Source of the DNA: RGIG2041 sp045578865
GTDB taxonomy: Bacteria; Bacillota; Clostridia; UBA1381; UMGS1253
DNA: 64,000 nucleotides
Assembly (NCBI GenBank): GCA_045578865.1
Contig: JAZNLB010000025.1
Span: 53,294-117,293, forward strand
Direction of reading: 5' to 3'
Shown: one piece after another, positions 41,559-50,215 of the stretch
Layout: each line of letters begins with the position of its first letter
How positions within the stretch are numbered: position 1 is the stretch's first letter
Made by a program: the position numbers and the translations under genes
The notes under the pieces: generated by a model
Told to the model about the DNA's origin: nothing
The model's input: only the letters and a program-made list of their open reading frames with translations
Databases searched by the model: none

Positions 41559-42821
41559 ATGAATACAATACAAATTGCGGAAGGTGTAAATCTGCATCAC
41601 ATTCCGGATGAAAAGTTCAAAAGCGCAACGGTTTCTGTGTTTTTTCACAGACCTTTGTGTGTGCAAGAAGCATCGCTGAATGCAATTTTACCGTGCGTTT
41701 TAAAACGAGGCACACGCTTGCATACCGACTTTGATGAAATCGAGCGTTCACTGATGGATTTGTGCGGCGCAACTGTATCGGGTGCAGTATCTAAGCGCGG
41801 CGATATACAACTGTTGTTTTTTGAAGGGGCATCCTTATCAAATCGTTATGCGCCGAATGGAGAGGACTTGGTCGGCGGTACGGTAGATATGCTTGCACAG
41901 ATTTTATTTGACCCGTATCTGCCGGATGGTGCGTTTTGCGAGGCGTATGTTGAACTTGAAAAGAAAAACCTAATCGAAGCCATCGAAGCGATGGCCAATG
42001 ATAAAATGCAATATGCCCTCTGGCGCTGTAACGAAGAAATGTTTCGTGGCGAAAATTACGGTGTTCATGAACTGGGCAGTGTGGAAAGTGTGCAGGCAAT
42101 TACGCCGCAAGCCCTTTATGAGCACTACAAGAAGGTACTAAAAACCAGTCGCGTAGATATTTTTGTTTGCGGCAGCGCAGATATAAATGATGTTGCTGAA
42201 AAATTCAAACCGTATTTTGATGCAAAACGCAGCCTGCTTGAAATTACCACTGCGGCGAAAATGGCTTCGGGTGAAATCAAAAAGGTTACGGAAAATTTTG
42301 ATGCCAGTCAGGCGAAACTTACGCTTGGTCTTACTACCGGCTATGATGCAACACAGCGACCTTTTGAACATATCTTGATGGCAAATTCCATATTGGGTAG
42401 CGGCGTACATTCGAAACTGTTTAACAATGTGCGCGAAAAACTCAGTCTGGCATATTATGCATTCAGCCGCATTGACAGAGTGAAACAGGTTATGATTATC
42501 GGCATGGGCATTGAAGAGAAAAATTATGATGCGGCATATAATGAGACGATGGCGCAACTTGATGCGCTTAAACGCGGCGAAATATCGGATTATGAATTTG
42601 AGTCGGCAAAGGCTTTTTTAATCAACAATACAATTTCTTCAACGGACAGCCAAAGTGCGATGACTGTGTTTGCTCTGTCGAATTTGCTCAATGGAGAAGA
42701 AGTTACGATTGAGCAGCAGGTTGCCAAAATTAAGGCAACTACGCGTGAACAAACAATAGCTGCTGCACAGGATATCTGCCTTGAAATGATTTATTTTCTC
42801 GCCAAAGGAAGTGACAAATGA
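41559..42821 (+). CDS. Inactive M16-family pitrilysin-like protein (YfmF type)
   Basis: The 420-residue protein has the M16 peptidase fold but lacks the zinc motif HxxEH; the corresponding region reads LNAILPCVLKRGTR. The rest is standard, including LTLGLTTGYDATQRPFEHILMANSILG and FNNVREKLSLAYYAFSRID, the C-terminal R/Y pair seen in M16B partners. In Bacillus, YmfF/YfmF with YmfH is needed for EF-P modification and swarming. It forms a heterodimer-like gene pair with the next gene, which keeps the motif; their reading frames overlap by four bases. Confidence 0.87.
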   Translation: MNTIQIAEGVNLHHIPDEKFKSATVSVFFHRPLCVQEASLNAILPCVLKRGTRLHTDFDEIERSLMDLCGATVSGAVSKRGDIQLLFFEGASLSNRYAPNGEDLVGGTVDMLAQILFDPYLPDGAFCEAYVELEKKNLIEAIEAMANDKMQYALWRCNEEMFRGENYGVHELGSVESVQAITPQALYEHYKKVLKTSRVDIFVCGSADINDVAEKFKPYFDAKRSLLEITTAAKMASGEIKKVTENFDASQAKLTLGLTTGYDATQRPFEHILMANSILGSGVHSKLFNNVREKLSLAYYAFSRIDRVKQVMIIGMGIEEKNYDAAYNETMAQLDALKRGEISDYEFESAKAFLINNTISSTDSQSAMTVFALSNLLNGEEVTIEQQVAKIKATTREQTIAAAQDICLEMIYFLAKGSDK

Positions 42822-44095
42822 TGGAATACACAAAAAGAGAGGATGCCGTTACGGGCGAGGTGCTTTATAGTGGCGTCCATACAAGCGGAGTGCGTATATT
42901 TGTTTTGCCCAAACCGGGTTTTCGCAAGTGTATGGCGATGTTTGCAACGGCTTACGGCAGTATAGATACGACCTATACCGCTGACGGTGTTGAAAAACGA
43001 ATTCCGGATGGCACTGCACACTTTTTAGAGCACAAACTTTTTGAGGAAGAGCAGGGGAATGTGTTTGACCGATTCAGCGTGCTCGGCGCGAACGCAAATG
43101 CTTTTACAAGTTTTGGTACAACCGCATATTATTTTACGGCGTCAGACCGTTTTTGTGAAAATCTTGAAACTTTAATTTCCTTTGTGCAATCTCCGTATTT
43201 TACGGAGGAGAGCATATTAAAAGAACAGGGGATTATCGGGCAGGAAATTAAGATGTATGAAGATGATCCGAGTTGGCAGGTGTATTACAAAGGCATAGAG
43301 GGCTTATACCATAAACATCCGGTAAAAATAGATATTGCCGGTACAGTAGATACCATTGCCGATATTTCGGAAAAAACGCTTTATGAGATTTATAATCAGT
43401 ATTATCATCCGTCCAATATGGTGCTTTTTGTAGCGGGAGATGTTTCGGTTGATGAGGTTTTTGAAACAGCACAGCGCACTTTAAAGGATATAGAGCCTCT
43501 TGCTGCACCGATTCAAAGAAAATTGCCGGATGAACCGGATAGTATTGTCTCGCACTGCGTGGAAAAAAGGCTCGATGTTGCGGTGCCGATGTTTCAGATT
43601 GCATTTAAAGACAATGTGACAGACCTTCGCGGTAAACAGCTTTTGAAAAAAGAAATTATATGCGAAATGTTGATGGAACTGATGTTTGGCAAAAGTGGTG
43701 TAATTTACAAGGAACTCTATGAGTCGGGACTGATTAACAAAACATTTTCTGCGGAATATAGCGGTCATCGTGACTATGCTTTTGCAACCGTTGGCGCAGA
43801 TTCCAAGCACCCGTATGAGGCATATGACAGATTTATGGAACTTCTGGACACTGTAACAATCACCGAGGCAGATTTTATACGCGCTAAAAAGTGTGCGTGG
43901 GGCGATTATATTGATATGTTTGACTCAACGGAGTCTCTCGGTTACAGTTTTACACTACATCAGCTCATAGGCGTGGATATGTTTGACTTTAAAGAGGCGT
44001 ATGACAGCATAACATATGAGGATTTGTGCGAAAGACGAGATGCACTTTTGCGTAAAGAAAATAGTTGTCTTTCTGTAATCATGCCGAACGAATAA
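42818..44095 (+). CDS. M16-family zinc protease (YfmH type)
   Basis: This is the active member of the pair, 425 residues. The inverted zinc motif is HFLEH at 68-72 in GTAHFLEHKLFEEEQG, followed by GANANAFTSFGTTAYYF and the third ligand glutamate in EQGIIGQEIKMYEDDP. The C-terminal domain (about 220-425) has the M16 fold without the motif. The start overlaps the preceding stop as ATGA, so the two are translationally coupled. It probably processes or supports a modification factor; targets in this organism are unknown. Confidence 0.9.
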   Translation: MMEYTKREDAVTGEVLYSGVHTSGVRIFVLPKPGFRKCMAMFATAYGSIDTTYTADGVEKRIPDGTAHFLEHKLFEEEQGNVFDRFSVLGANANAFTSFGTTAYYFTASDRFCENLETLISFVQSPYFTEESILKEQGIIGQEIKMYEDDPSWQVYYKGIEGLYHKHPVKIDIAGTVDTIADISEKTLYEIYNQYYHPSNMVLFVAGDVSVDEVFETAQRTLKDIEPLAAPIQRKLPDEPDSIVSHCVEKRLDVAVPMFQIAFKDNVTDLRGKQLLKKEIICEMLMELMFGKSGVIYKELYESGLINKTFSAEYSGHRDYAFATVGADSKHPYEAYDRFMELLDTVTITEADFIRAKKCAWGDYIDMFDSTESLGYSFTLHQLIGVDMFDFKEAYDSITYEDLCERRDALLRKENSCLSVIMPNE

Positions 44096-44110
44096 AGGAG
44101 TGAAGCGCGT

Positions 44111-45064
44111 ATGCGTACCTTGGGGGAAAATACGATTTCCTTTCCGAAGCTCGGATTGGAATTTGCTTTAAAAAGAGGGTTTTATATTCCGGGAACAGAT
44201 TTGGTGATTTACTGGTATGCCGTAATTATAGCACTCGGGTTTGTGCTTGGAATTTTGTATGCCTGCAAACGCGCTAAACGCGTTGGATTTTCCGAAGATA
44301 CGGTACTGGATTTGGCGATTTTGGGCATGCCGCTTGCGGTTATATGCGCTAGGATATTTTATGTCTTGGGTGATATTGAAAGTTATGTGGATAACTATTT
44401 AAAAGTGTTTGCCGTTTGGGAAGGCGGCATTTCCATCCTCGGTGCACTTATTGGCTGCGTGTTGACGGGCATTATATACGGTATGGTCAAGAAAATCCAT
44501 ATTGGCCGTCTGTTTGATTTGGCAGCGCCGTCGTTGATGATTGGTCAAATCATCGGCCGTTGGGGAAACTTTGTCAATGGCGAGGTGTATGGGGTAGCGA
44601 CGGATTTGCCGTGGGGAATGATGATTGCCGGAAAAACGGAATTGCCGGTACACCCGCTCTTTTTATACGAATCTTTATGGATGCTGCTTGGCTTAGTTAT
44701 TTTGCATTTTTACCAAGATAAAAAACGCCGCTATGGCGAAGTGTTCTGCCTGTATGTTTTGTGGTATTGCGCCGCACGCGCGGTAATGGAACTGATGCGT
44801 GATTCGGAATTCGTGCTCGGTAACGGACAGATATTTATGTCTTTTTGGACGGTGCTTTTGTTTGCGGCAGTCGCGCTCATCTGCCTTGTCCTTTTGTATA
44901 TAAAGGGAAAAAGCGTCAATCTGGAAAAAGATAGAATGAGTTTAAAAATTGAGCTACAGCGCAAAAGACTCGATGAGCTGCTTACAAACAATGCAGATGA
45001 AGATACGGTTTTGAATGCATCTGTGCAGTTGGATAAGACAATAGCGGAATATATGAAGATGTAA
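44111..45064 (+). CDS. lgt: Prolipoprotein diacylglyceryl transferase with Spo0E-like C-terminal tail
   Basis: Lgt transfers diacylglycerol to the lipobox cysteine of prolipoproteins at the membrane. Residues 1-265 are a normal multi-helix Lgt with the signature IGRWGNFVNGEVYG and HPLFLYES. The last 41 residues (277-317) are extra: IELQRKRLDELLTNNADEDT and then LNASVQLDKTIAEYMKM fit the Spo0E-like aspartyl-phosphatase family (consensus R..L..L, SQxLDxLIxxY), with Q replaced by V in the SQ pair. In E. coli Lgt the C-terminus is cytoplasmic, so the tail could reach Spo0A-P. AAAGGAG precedes the start. Confidence 0.88.
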   Translation: MRTLGENTISFPKLGLEFALKRGFYIPGTDLVIYWYAVIIALGFVLGILYACKRAKRVGFSEDTVLDLAILGMPLAVICARIFYVLGDIESYVDNYLKVFAVWEGGISILGALIGCVLTGIIYGMVKKIHIGRLFDLAAPSLMIGQIIGRWGNFVNGEVYGVATDLPWGMMIAGKTELPVHPLFLYESLWMLLGLVILHFYQDKKRRYGEVFCLYVLWYCAARAVMELMRDSEFVLGNGQIFMSFWTVLLFAAVALICLVLLYIKGKSVNLEKDRMSLKIELQRKRLDELLTNNADEDTVLNASVQLDKTIAEYMKM

Positions 45065-45066
45065 AT

Positions 45067-45107
45067 AAAAGGTCACAACCTCTGTTTATCTGCGGTTGTG
45101 CCCTTTT
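45067..45107. terminator. Bidirectional terminator between lgt and the sigma gene
   Basis: AAAAGG-T-CACAACC (45067-45080) pairs with GGTTGTG-C-CCTTTT (45094-45107), one mismatch, 13-base loop. It reaches the stop codon of the minus-strand sigma gene. Confidence 0.85.
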
Positions 45108-45759
45108 AATCTCTCATATAAAATTCGTATAACTTTTTTAATACCTTTTTTTCAAGCCTGGATACATACATCTGCGAAACATGCATTTTGTCGGCGATTT
45201 GTTGTTGAGAAAGCGCATCGTAGTATCGGGCGACGATGAAGGTGTGTTCTTCGCCGGTCAAATGTTGCAGGCATTGATACACAAAATCCTTGTCTTCAAT
45301 GAGCAGAAAACTGTCATCATTTTGTCCTATCACATTTTCCAATATCAAATCACGGTCTTCGTCTAGAGTTTGTTCATAAGATACTACGCTGTATGGCATA
45401 GTTTTATGTACCTGATCAGCACGGGCGAAGACTTCATACATCTTTTTTGGCACACGGATAAAATGTCCCGTATCGCGGAAATGTTTTTTGATTTCGCCAA
45501 GAATGGTTTGCGTGGCAAAGGTTGCAAACTTTACGCCGTAACTTGCATCAAAACGGTCGATCGCTTGCAAAAGACCAATAACGGCAACCTGACACAAATC
45601 CTCATACTCTATACCGCGCCCAACATAGCGCTTTGCGAGAATCTGAGTAATATACAAATTGCGCTCTGCAATCGCATCGCGCAACTTTAAGTCGCCGCTT
45701 TGCTGATAGAGCGCAATCATTTCTTCGGTTGTTGGAGAGTCTTTGACTTGTTCAGACAA
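45106..45759 (-). CDS. SigB/SigF-type sigma-70 factor lacking region 3
   Basis: The 217-residue protein is shorter than SigB, SigF or SigG (about 250-260). Region 2 is intact: NLYITQILAKRYVGRGIEYEDLCQVAVIGLLQAIDRF and FATQTILGEIKKHFRDTGHFIRVPKKMYE, the SigB/F/G hallmark. Region 4 is LSQQQIADKMHVSQMYVSRLEKKVLKKL. Between them the usual region 3 helix-turn-helix is largely missing; only ADQVHKTMPYSVVSYEQ and a linker remain. The start is TTG, with AAAGGCGG before it. It follows a membrane protein gene that could be its anti-sigma or sensor. No spoIIAA/AB-like genes are nearby. Confidence 0.85.
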   Translation of the reverse strand: MSEQVKDSPTTEEMIALYQQSGDLKLRDAIAERNLYITQILAKRYVGRGIEYEDLCQVAVIGLLQAIDRFDASYGVKFATFATQTILGEIKKHFRDTGHFIRVPKKMYEVFARADQVHKTMPYSVVSYEQTLDEDRDLILENVIGQNDDSFLLIEDKDFVYQCLQHLTGEEHTFIVARYYDALSQQQIADKMHVSQMYVSRLEKKVLKKLYEFYMRD

Positions 45760-45774
45760 GGAATTCTACCGCCT

Positions 45775-46479
45775 TTATTCGAGTTTATAGTCTATCTGTG
45801 GTGGTATATAGGCGCCACCGCTGAGAATGTGCTCGGCCATTTCTACGCCGTTTTTGTGTAGATTTTCTTTATAGATAGAGTTGTCAACACCCTCGCGTAA
45901 CGGGCGCAAAAGCAAGTATAAGTTTGTCGGGACTACGCCGTCCATCTGTGTGAAAATCGGATTTTTAGAAAGAGAAACAGCATAGGCACTGCCGCTTTCG
46001 TTACGCAACACAAGAGATTCATCGATGTTGTATTTTTCAACAAAAGCGCTCAAATCGTACATTTCATCATGCGGGAATCTGCCCAAAAGATAGTCGCTGA
46101 TAAAGAATACTGTTGTTTCGCCTGCGATGAGTTCGGAGTCTAAAACGATGCCCATTGCGGATTCGACAGAGTTTTTCTCTTTTTCGTCAATGTAAATTAC
46201 ATTACTCTTTACAAAGTGTTTACCATCGCCATCTACATCAGATGTGATTGGCTTAAAACGGTCTTCCAAAGCATAGCCCTCCACGGAGCCCATGCCTTCA
46301 ATATTGCCGGCATACATCATTGCAAAGTCTGCCTTCGGTTCGCCGAACATATCGACGATAAAAACAATCACACCAAACAGCACTACAAGGCCGATAATAA
46401 TGTGCCATTTATAGTAATACCAAATATTTTCCCACCATGCTTTGCTGAAAGTCGGTATATAATTTTGATAGTTTTTCAT
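45775..46479 (-). CDS. Single-pass membrane protein upstream of the sigma gene, unknown function
   Basis: The 234-residue protein has a short cytoplasmic aromatic start (FSKAWWENIWYYYKWH), one membrane helix (about 28-46: IIIGLVVLFGVIVFIVDMF), and an outside domain of about 185 residues beginning with PKADFAMMYAGN. I do not recognise a named family. It is co-transcribed with, and 15 bases before, the sigma gene. The short cytoplasmic part of 26 residues is small for a classical anti-sigma, but the order membrane protein then sigma is suggestive. It could instead be a membrane lipoprotein-like binding protein. AAGGAGTG precedes the start. Confidence 0.65.
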   Translation of the reverse strand: MKNYQNYIPTFSKAWWENIWYYYKWHIIIGLVVLFGVIVFIVDMFGEPKADFAMMYAGNIEGMGSVEGYALEDRFKPITSDVDGDGKHFVKSNVIYIDEKEKNSVESAMGIVLDSELIAGETTVFFISDYLLGRFPHDEMYDLSAFVEKYNIDESLVLRNESGSAYAVSLSKNPIFTQMDGVVPTNLYLLLRPLREGVDNSIYKENLHKNGVEMAEHILSGGAYIPPQIDYKLE

Positions 46480-46511
46480 CTATAAACACTCCTTGTAGCA
46501 TTCTGCACATA

Positions 46512-46540
46512 ATTATACAATAAATCGTTTTTTCAGTCAA
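46512..46540 (-). promoter_or_regulatory. Sigma-A promoter of the membrane protein-sigma operon
   Basis: Minus-strand TTGACT (46535-46540) and TATAAT (46512-46517) are 17 bases apart. A housekeeping promoter of this strength implies vegetative expression of the sigma gene. Confidence 0.82.
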
Positions 46541-46570
46541 GGTGTTCAAAGTATGTTTACATAATATTCA

Positions 46571-46601
46571 AAAGCCGCAACGCAAGGTGCGTTGCGGCTT
46601 T
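46571..46601. terminator. Terminator of lysS
   Basis: AAAGCCGCAACGCA (46571-46584) pairs perfectly with 46588-46601 around a 3-base loop, 38 bases beyond the lysS stop. Confidence 0.85.
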
Positions 46602-46639
46602 ACCTAGTAAAATGCTTGAAATAGCCTGTTTTACGCCAG

Positions 46640-48124
46640 TTATTTATCCAACGGCTTCATTGTCGGGAATAAGAGGACATCACGGATGGAGTAGGAGTCG
46701 GTTAAAAACATTACCAAACGGTCGATACCCATACCCATACCACCGGTTGGCGGCATACCATACTCGAGCGCATTGAGGAAATCGTCATCAATCATATTTG
46801 CTTCCTCATCACCTGCGGCGCGAAGTTCCATCTGGCGCATGAAACGCTCTCTTTGGTCAATCGGGTCATTTAACTCAGAGTAAGCGTTTGCGAGTTCGCG
46901 TCCATACAAGAACAATTCGAAACGCTCTGTGAGTTCCGGTCTGGACGGTTTTTTCTTCGTCAGCGGTGAAACTTCTACCGGATAATCCATAATAAAGGTC
47001 GGCTGAATCAACTTATCTTCGACTTTTTCTTCGAAAGCGAGATTTAAAAGTTCGCCCCAACTCGGAGTGCCCTCTACCTCGATGCCGAGACCTTTTACTG
47101 CCTCTAAAGCCTCTTCGGCAGTTTTGAGTGTGTCAAAATCCACGCCGGCATATTTTTTAACTGCATCAATCATTGTAAGGCGTTCAAACGGCGCAGAAAG
47201 ATTCAATTCTGTGCCCTGATAAGTAATGGTATCCGTACCGCGTACAGCGCGTGCTACGGTGGAAATCATTTGTTCGGTGATATCCATCATACCATGGTAA
47301 TCCGTAAATGCTTCGTAAAGTTCGATGGTTGTAAATTCCGGATTGTGTTTAATGTCCATACCTTCGTTTCTGAAGATTCTGCCAATTTCGTATACCTTTT
47401 CCAAACCACCGACAATGAGGCGCTTTAAGTGAAGTTCTGTTGCAATACGCAGATACATATCAATATCAAGTGTGTTGTGATGTGTAATAAACGGTCTGGC
47501 TGCCGCACCGCCCGGGATGTTATTTAAAATCGGTGTTTCCACTTCGATGTAACCGCGATTGTCCATAAACTTACGGATTTCAGATACAACTCGGCTGCGG
47601 GTAATAAAGGTATCTTTTACCTCCGGATTCATAATAAGGTCAACATAACGCTGACGGTAACGCAAATCCGGGTCTACCAGACCATGGAACTTCTCCGGAA
47701 GCGGTAACAGGGATTTTGCAAGCAGAGTTACTTCGCTTGCCTTAATCGAAACTTCGCCGGTTTTTGTTTTGAACACTTCGCCGGCAACGCCGACGATATC
47801 GCCGATGTCATATTTTTTTACCAGCGCATAATTGTCTTCACCAATTTCGTCTTTCTTTATGAATAACTGGATTTTGCCCTCGCGGTCGGACAGGTCGCAA
47901 AACATAACCTTACCCATGCCGCGTTTGGACATCAAACGACCTGCAACCTTAACACTCTGCCCTTCGAATGCGTCGAAGTCATCTACGATGGTTGCAGATG
48001 CGTGCGTTCTGTTATAAACAGTGATTTCAAACGGGTCCATACCGTTTTCCTGTAGCTCTATCAGCTTATCTCGTCTAATTTGTAAAAGCTCGGAAAGCTG
48101 CTGCTGGTTTTCTAATTCTGCCAT
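46640..48124 (-). CDS. lysS: Lysyl-tRNA synthetase, class II
   Basis: LysS charges tRNA-Lys. From ATG at 48124 (AGGAGG 6 bases before) it has 494 residues. An N-terminal OB-fold anticodon domain (about 50-145) is followed by the class II core: motif 1 IRKFMDNRGYIEVETPIL, motif 2 FRNEGMDIKHNPEFTTIELYEA, and motif 3 PPTGGMGMGIDRLVMFLTD. All are intact. The frame is open to 48151, which includes part of a small leader hairpin (48142-48157). It is monocistronic and divergent from mnmG. Confidence 0.97.
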   Translation of the reverse strand: MAELENQQQLSELLQIRRDKLIELQENGMDPFEITVYNRTHASATIVDDFDAFEGQSVKVAGRLMSKRGMGKVMFCDLSDREGKIQLFIKKDEIGEDNYALVKKYDIGDIVGVAGEVFKTKTGEVSIKASEVTLLAKSLLPLPEKFHGLVDPDLRYRQRYVDLIMNPEVKDTFITRSRVVSEIRKFMDNRGYIEVETPILNNIPGGAAARPFITHHNTLDIDMYLRIATELHLKRLIVGGLEKVYEIGRIFRNEGMDIKHNPEFTTIELYEAFTDYHGMMDITEQMISTVARAVRGTDTITYQGTELNLSAPFERLTMIDAVKKYAGVDFDTLKTAEEALEAVKGLGIEVEGTPSWGELLNLAFEEKVEDKLIQPTFIMDYPVEVSPLTKKKPSRPELTERFELFLYGRELANAYSELNDPIDQRERFMRQMELRAAGDEEANMIDDDFLNALEYGMPPTGGMGMGIDRLVMFLTDSYSIRDVLLFPTMKPLDK

Positions 48125-48189
48125 AGTAAACCTCCTGATATGGTTGCTCATGCAACCTTAAATTGCTATGTAAACTCACGGATTTAAAT

Positions 48190-48218
48190 ATTATACACCA
48201 AATTGTTCTCTATTACAA
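48190..48218 (-). promoter_or_regulatory. Promoter of lysS
   Basis: Minus-strand TTGTAA (48213-48218) and TATAAT (48190-48195) are 17 bases apart. The leader has a GGTTGC-TCAT-GCAACC hairpin at 48142-48157 but no T-box features. Confidence 0.75.
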
Positions 48219-48257
48219 CATTTTTTTAAATTTTATACTTTACTTTTCTGTGACAGG

Positions 48258-48286
48258 TTGCGCTTTGTAAAAAGATATGGTATGCT
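48258..48286 (+). promoter_or_regulatory. Promoter of mnmG
   Basis: TTGCGC (48258-48263) and TATGCT (48281-48286) are 17 bases apart with TGG as an extended -10, 26 bases before mnmG. Confidence 0.65.
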
Positions 48287-48312
48287 ATATGTAATAATTT
48301 AGGGGTGAAATT

Positions 48313-50172
48313 ATGCATAATTATTTAGGACAATATGATATTGCGGTAATCGGTGCAGGTCATGCGGGTTGTGAGGCTGCTTTTGCTGCAGCAAGGCTTG
48401 GCTGTAAAGTCGTTATTTTTGCCACTAATCTTGATGCGGTAGCGAATTTGCCGTGCAATCCGAATGTTGGCGGAACCGCAAAAGGACATTTGGTGCGGGA
48501 AATGGATGCACTCGGCGGCGAGATGGGCAAAGTAGCAGATAAAACCTTTATTCAGTCCAAGGTATTAAACCGCGGCAAAGGCCCCGCCGTTCATTCGTTG
48601 CGCGCGCAGATCGACAGGCGGGCATATCAAATAGAAATGAAGCATCGTCTTGAGCTGGAAGATAATATTGATTTAAAACAGGCGGAAATTGTTGATATTC
48701 TAACTGAAAACGATTGTGTCAGTGGTGTGGTAACTGCAACGGGGATGCAATATGCGTGCAAAAGTGTTATAGTATGTACGGGTACATTTTTAGGCGGAAA
48801 GACATTGGTTGGTGATTATGTAAAACAGTCCGGACCGGATGGTATGTTTGCGTCCTTACAACTTACCGACAGTCTGAAAAAACTCGGTGTTCGGCTACGG
48901 AGATTTAAAACGGGGACGCCTGCGCGTATTGAGAAGGCAAGTGTGGATTTTTCCAAGATGCAGATTGAAGAAGGCGATAGCGAGATTACACCATTTTCGT
49001 TTGAAACCGAGGGCGAACTCAAAAATCAGGTTTGTTGTTATTTGACCTACACCAATCCGCGCACGCATGAGATTATTCGTAATAATATTCATAAAGCGCC
49101 GATGTATGCAGGTTTGATTGAGGGTGTCGGTGCGCGTTATTGTCCATCTATTGAAGACAAAGTAATGCGATTTGCGGACAAAGAGCGACATCAGGTGTTT
49201 ATTGAACCGATGGGCCTCACCACCGAAGAAATGTATGTGCAGGGTATTTCAACAGGCCTGCCGGAAGATGTGCAAATTGAGATGCTTCGAAGCATTGAAG
49301 GATTGGAAAATGTAAAAATTATGCGTAGCGCGTATGCGATTGAATATGATTGTATTGACACGCTGCAACTCAAAGCATCACTTGAATTCAAACATATCGG
49401 CGGCTTGTTCGGAGCAGGGCAGTTTAATGGTACGAGCGGCTATGAAGAAGCGGCGGCACAAGGTTTAATTGCCGGCATAAACGCTGCGAGACGGTTGCAG
49501 GGTAAAGATGCTCTGGTTTTAAAGCGTTCCGATGCTTACATCGGCACACTCATTGATGATTTGGTAACTAAGGGGACAAATGAGCCTTATCGTATGATGA
49601 CCTCGCGCTCGGAGTATCGATTGCTGTTAAGACAGGATAATGCGGATTTGCGTTTGACGCCGATCGGGTACGAAATCGGTCTTATTAGTGCAGAAAGATA
49701 TAAAAAGTTTTTAGAAAAGAAAACTGCGATAGAGAAGGAAATCGAAAGACTTTGTTCTACAACGGTTTCTCCCAAAGCTGCAAATCCGGTTCTGGAAGCC
49801 TGCGGCAGTGCGCCGGTGGCGAACGGATTAAAACTTGCGGATATGCTTAAGCGCCCTGAGGTGGATTATTCGGCGATTGAACCTTGTGATCCGGATAGAC
49901 CGGTACTCGATAGGGCTATAAGCGAGCAAGCGGAAATTTCCATCAAATATGATGGTTATATTAAACGGCAGATGGAGGCAGCTGAACGATTTAAGAAATT
50001 AGAAGAAAAAATAATACCCGAAAATATCAACTACGAGGATGTGTACGGTTTACGAATTGAAGCAAGACAAAAACTGGCTGCGGTGCGGCCACACACACTG
50101 GGACAGGCGAGCCGAATTTCCGGTGTCTCTCCAGCGGATGTAACAGTATTGATGATCCATTTGGGTAGATAA
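48313..50172 (+). CDS. mnmG: tRNA uridine 5-carboxymethylaminomethyl modification enzyme MnmG (GidA)
   Basis: MnmG with MnmE installs the cmnm5 group on U34 of the same tRNAs that MnmA thiolates. The 619-residue FAD protein starts with the dinucleotide motif DIAVIGAGHAGCEAAFAAARLG, followed by PCNPNVGGTAKGHLVREMDALGG, the catalytic cysteine region and LKRFKTGTPARIE-type motif (RRFKTGTPARIEKAS). The C-terminal helical MnmE-binding domain includes TSRSEYRLLLRQDNADLRLT and is complete. mnmE and rsmG, its common neighbours, are not here. GGGGTG precedes the start. Confidence 0.97.
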   Translation: MHNYLGQYDIAVIGAGHAGCEAAFAAARLGCKVVIFATNLDAVANLPCNPNVGGTAKGHLVREMDALGGEMGKVADKTFIQSKVLNRGKGPAVHSLRAQIDRRAYQIEMKHRLELEDNIDLKQAEIVDILTENDCVSGVVTATGMQYACKSVIVCTGTFLGGKTLVGDYVKQSGPDGMFASLQLTDSLKKLGVRLRRFKTGTPARIEKASVDFSKMQIEEGDSEITPFSFETEGELKNQVCCYLTYTNPRTHEIIRNNIHKAPMYAGLIEGVGARYCPSIEDKVMRFADKERHQVFIEPMGLTTEEMYVQGISTGLPEDVQIEMLRSIEGLENVKIMRSAYAIEYDCIDTLQLKASLEFKHIGGLFGAGQFNGTSGYEEAAAQGLIAGINAARRLQGKDALVLKRSDAYIGTLIDDLVTKGTNEPYRMMTSRSEYRLLLRQDNADLRLTPIGYEIGLISAERYKKFLEKKTAIEKEIERLCSTTVSPKAANPVLEACGSAPVANGLKLADMLKRPEVDYSAIEPCDPDRPVLDRAISEQAEISIKYDGYIKRQMEAAERFKKLEEKIIPENINYEDVYGLRIEARQKLAAVRPHTLGQASRISGVSPADVTVLMIHLGR

Positions 50173-50176
50173 AATG

Positions 50177-50213
50177 AAAAAGCAAGCTGTGAGAATATCA
50201 CAGCTTGCTTTTT
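50177..50213. terminator. Bidirectional terminator between mnmG and the NTPase gene
   Basis: AAAAAGCAAGCTGTGA (50177-50192) pairs perfectly with 50198-50213 around a 5-base loop. Confidence 0.9.
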
Positions 50214-50215
50214 GA

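Noticed and set aside
48142..48157. Leader hairpin of lysS as a T-box or attenuator
   Set aside because: It is a 6-bp stem without T-box sequence or U-run; it is reported only as part of the lysS leader.
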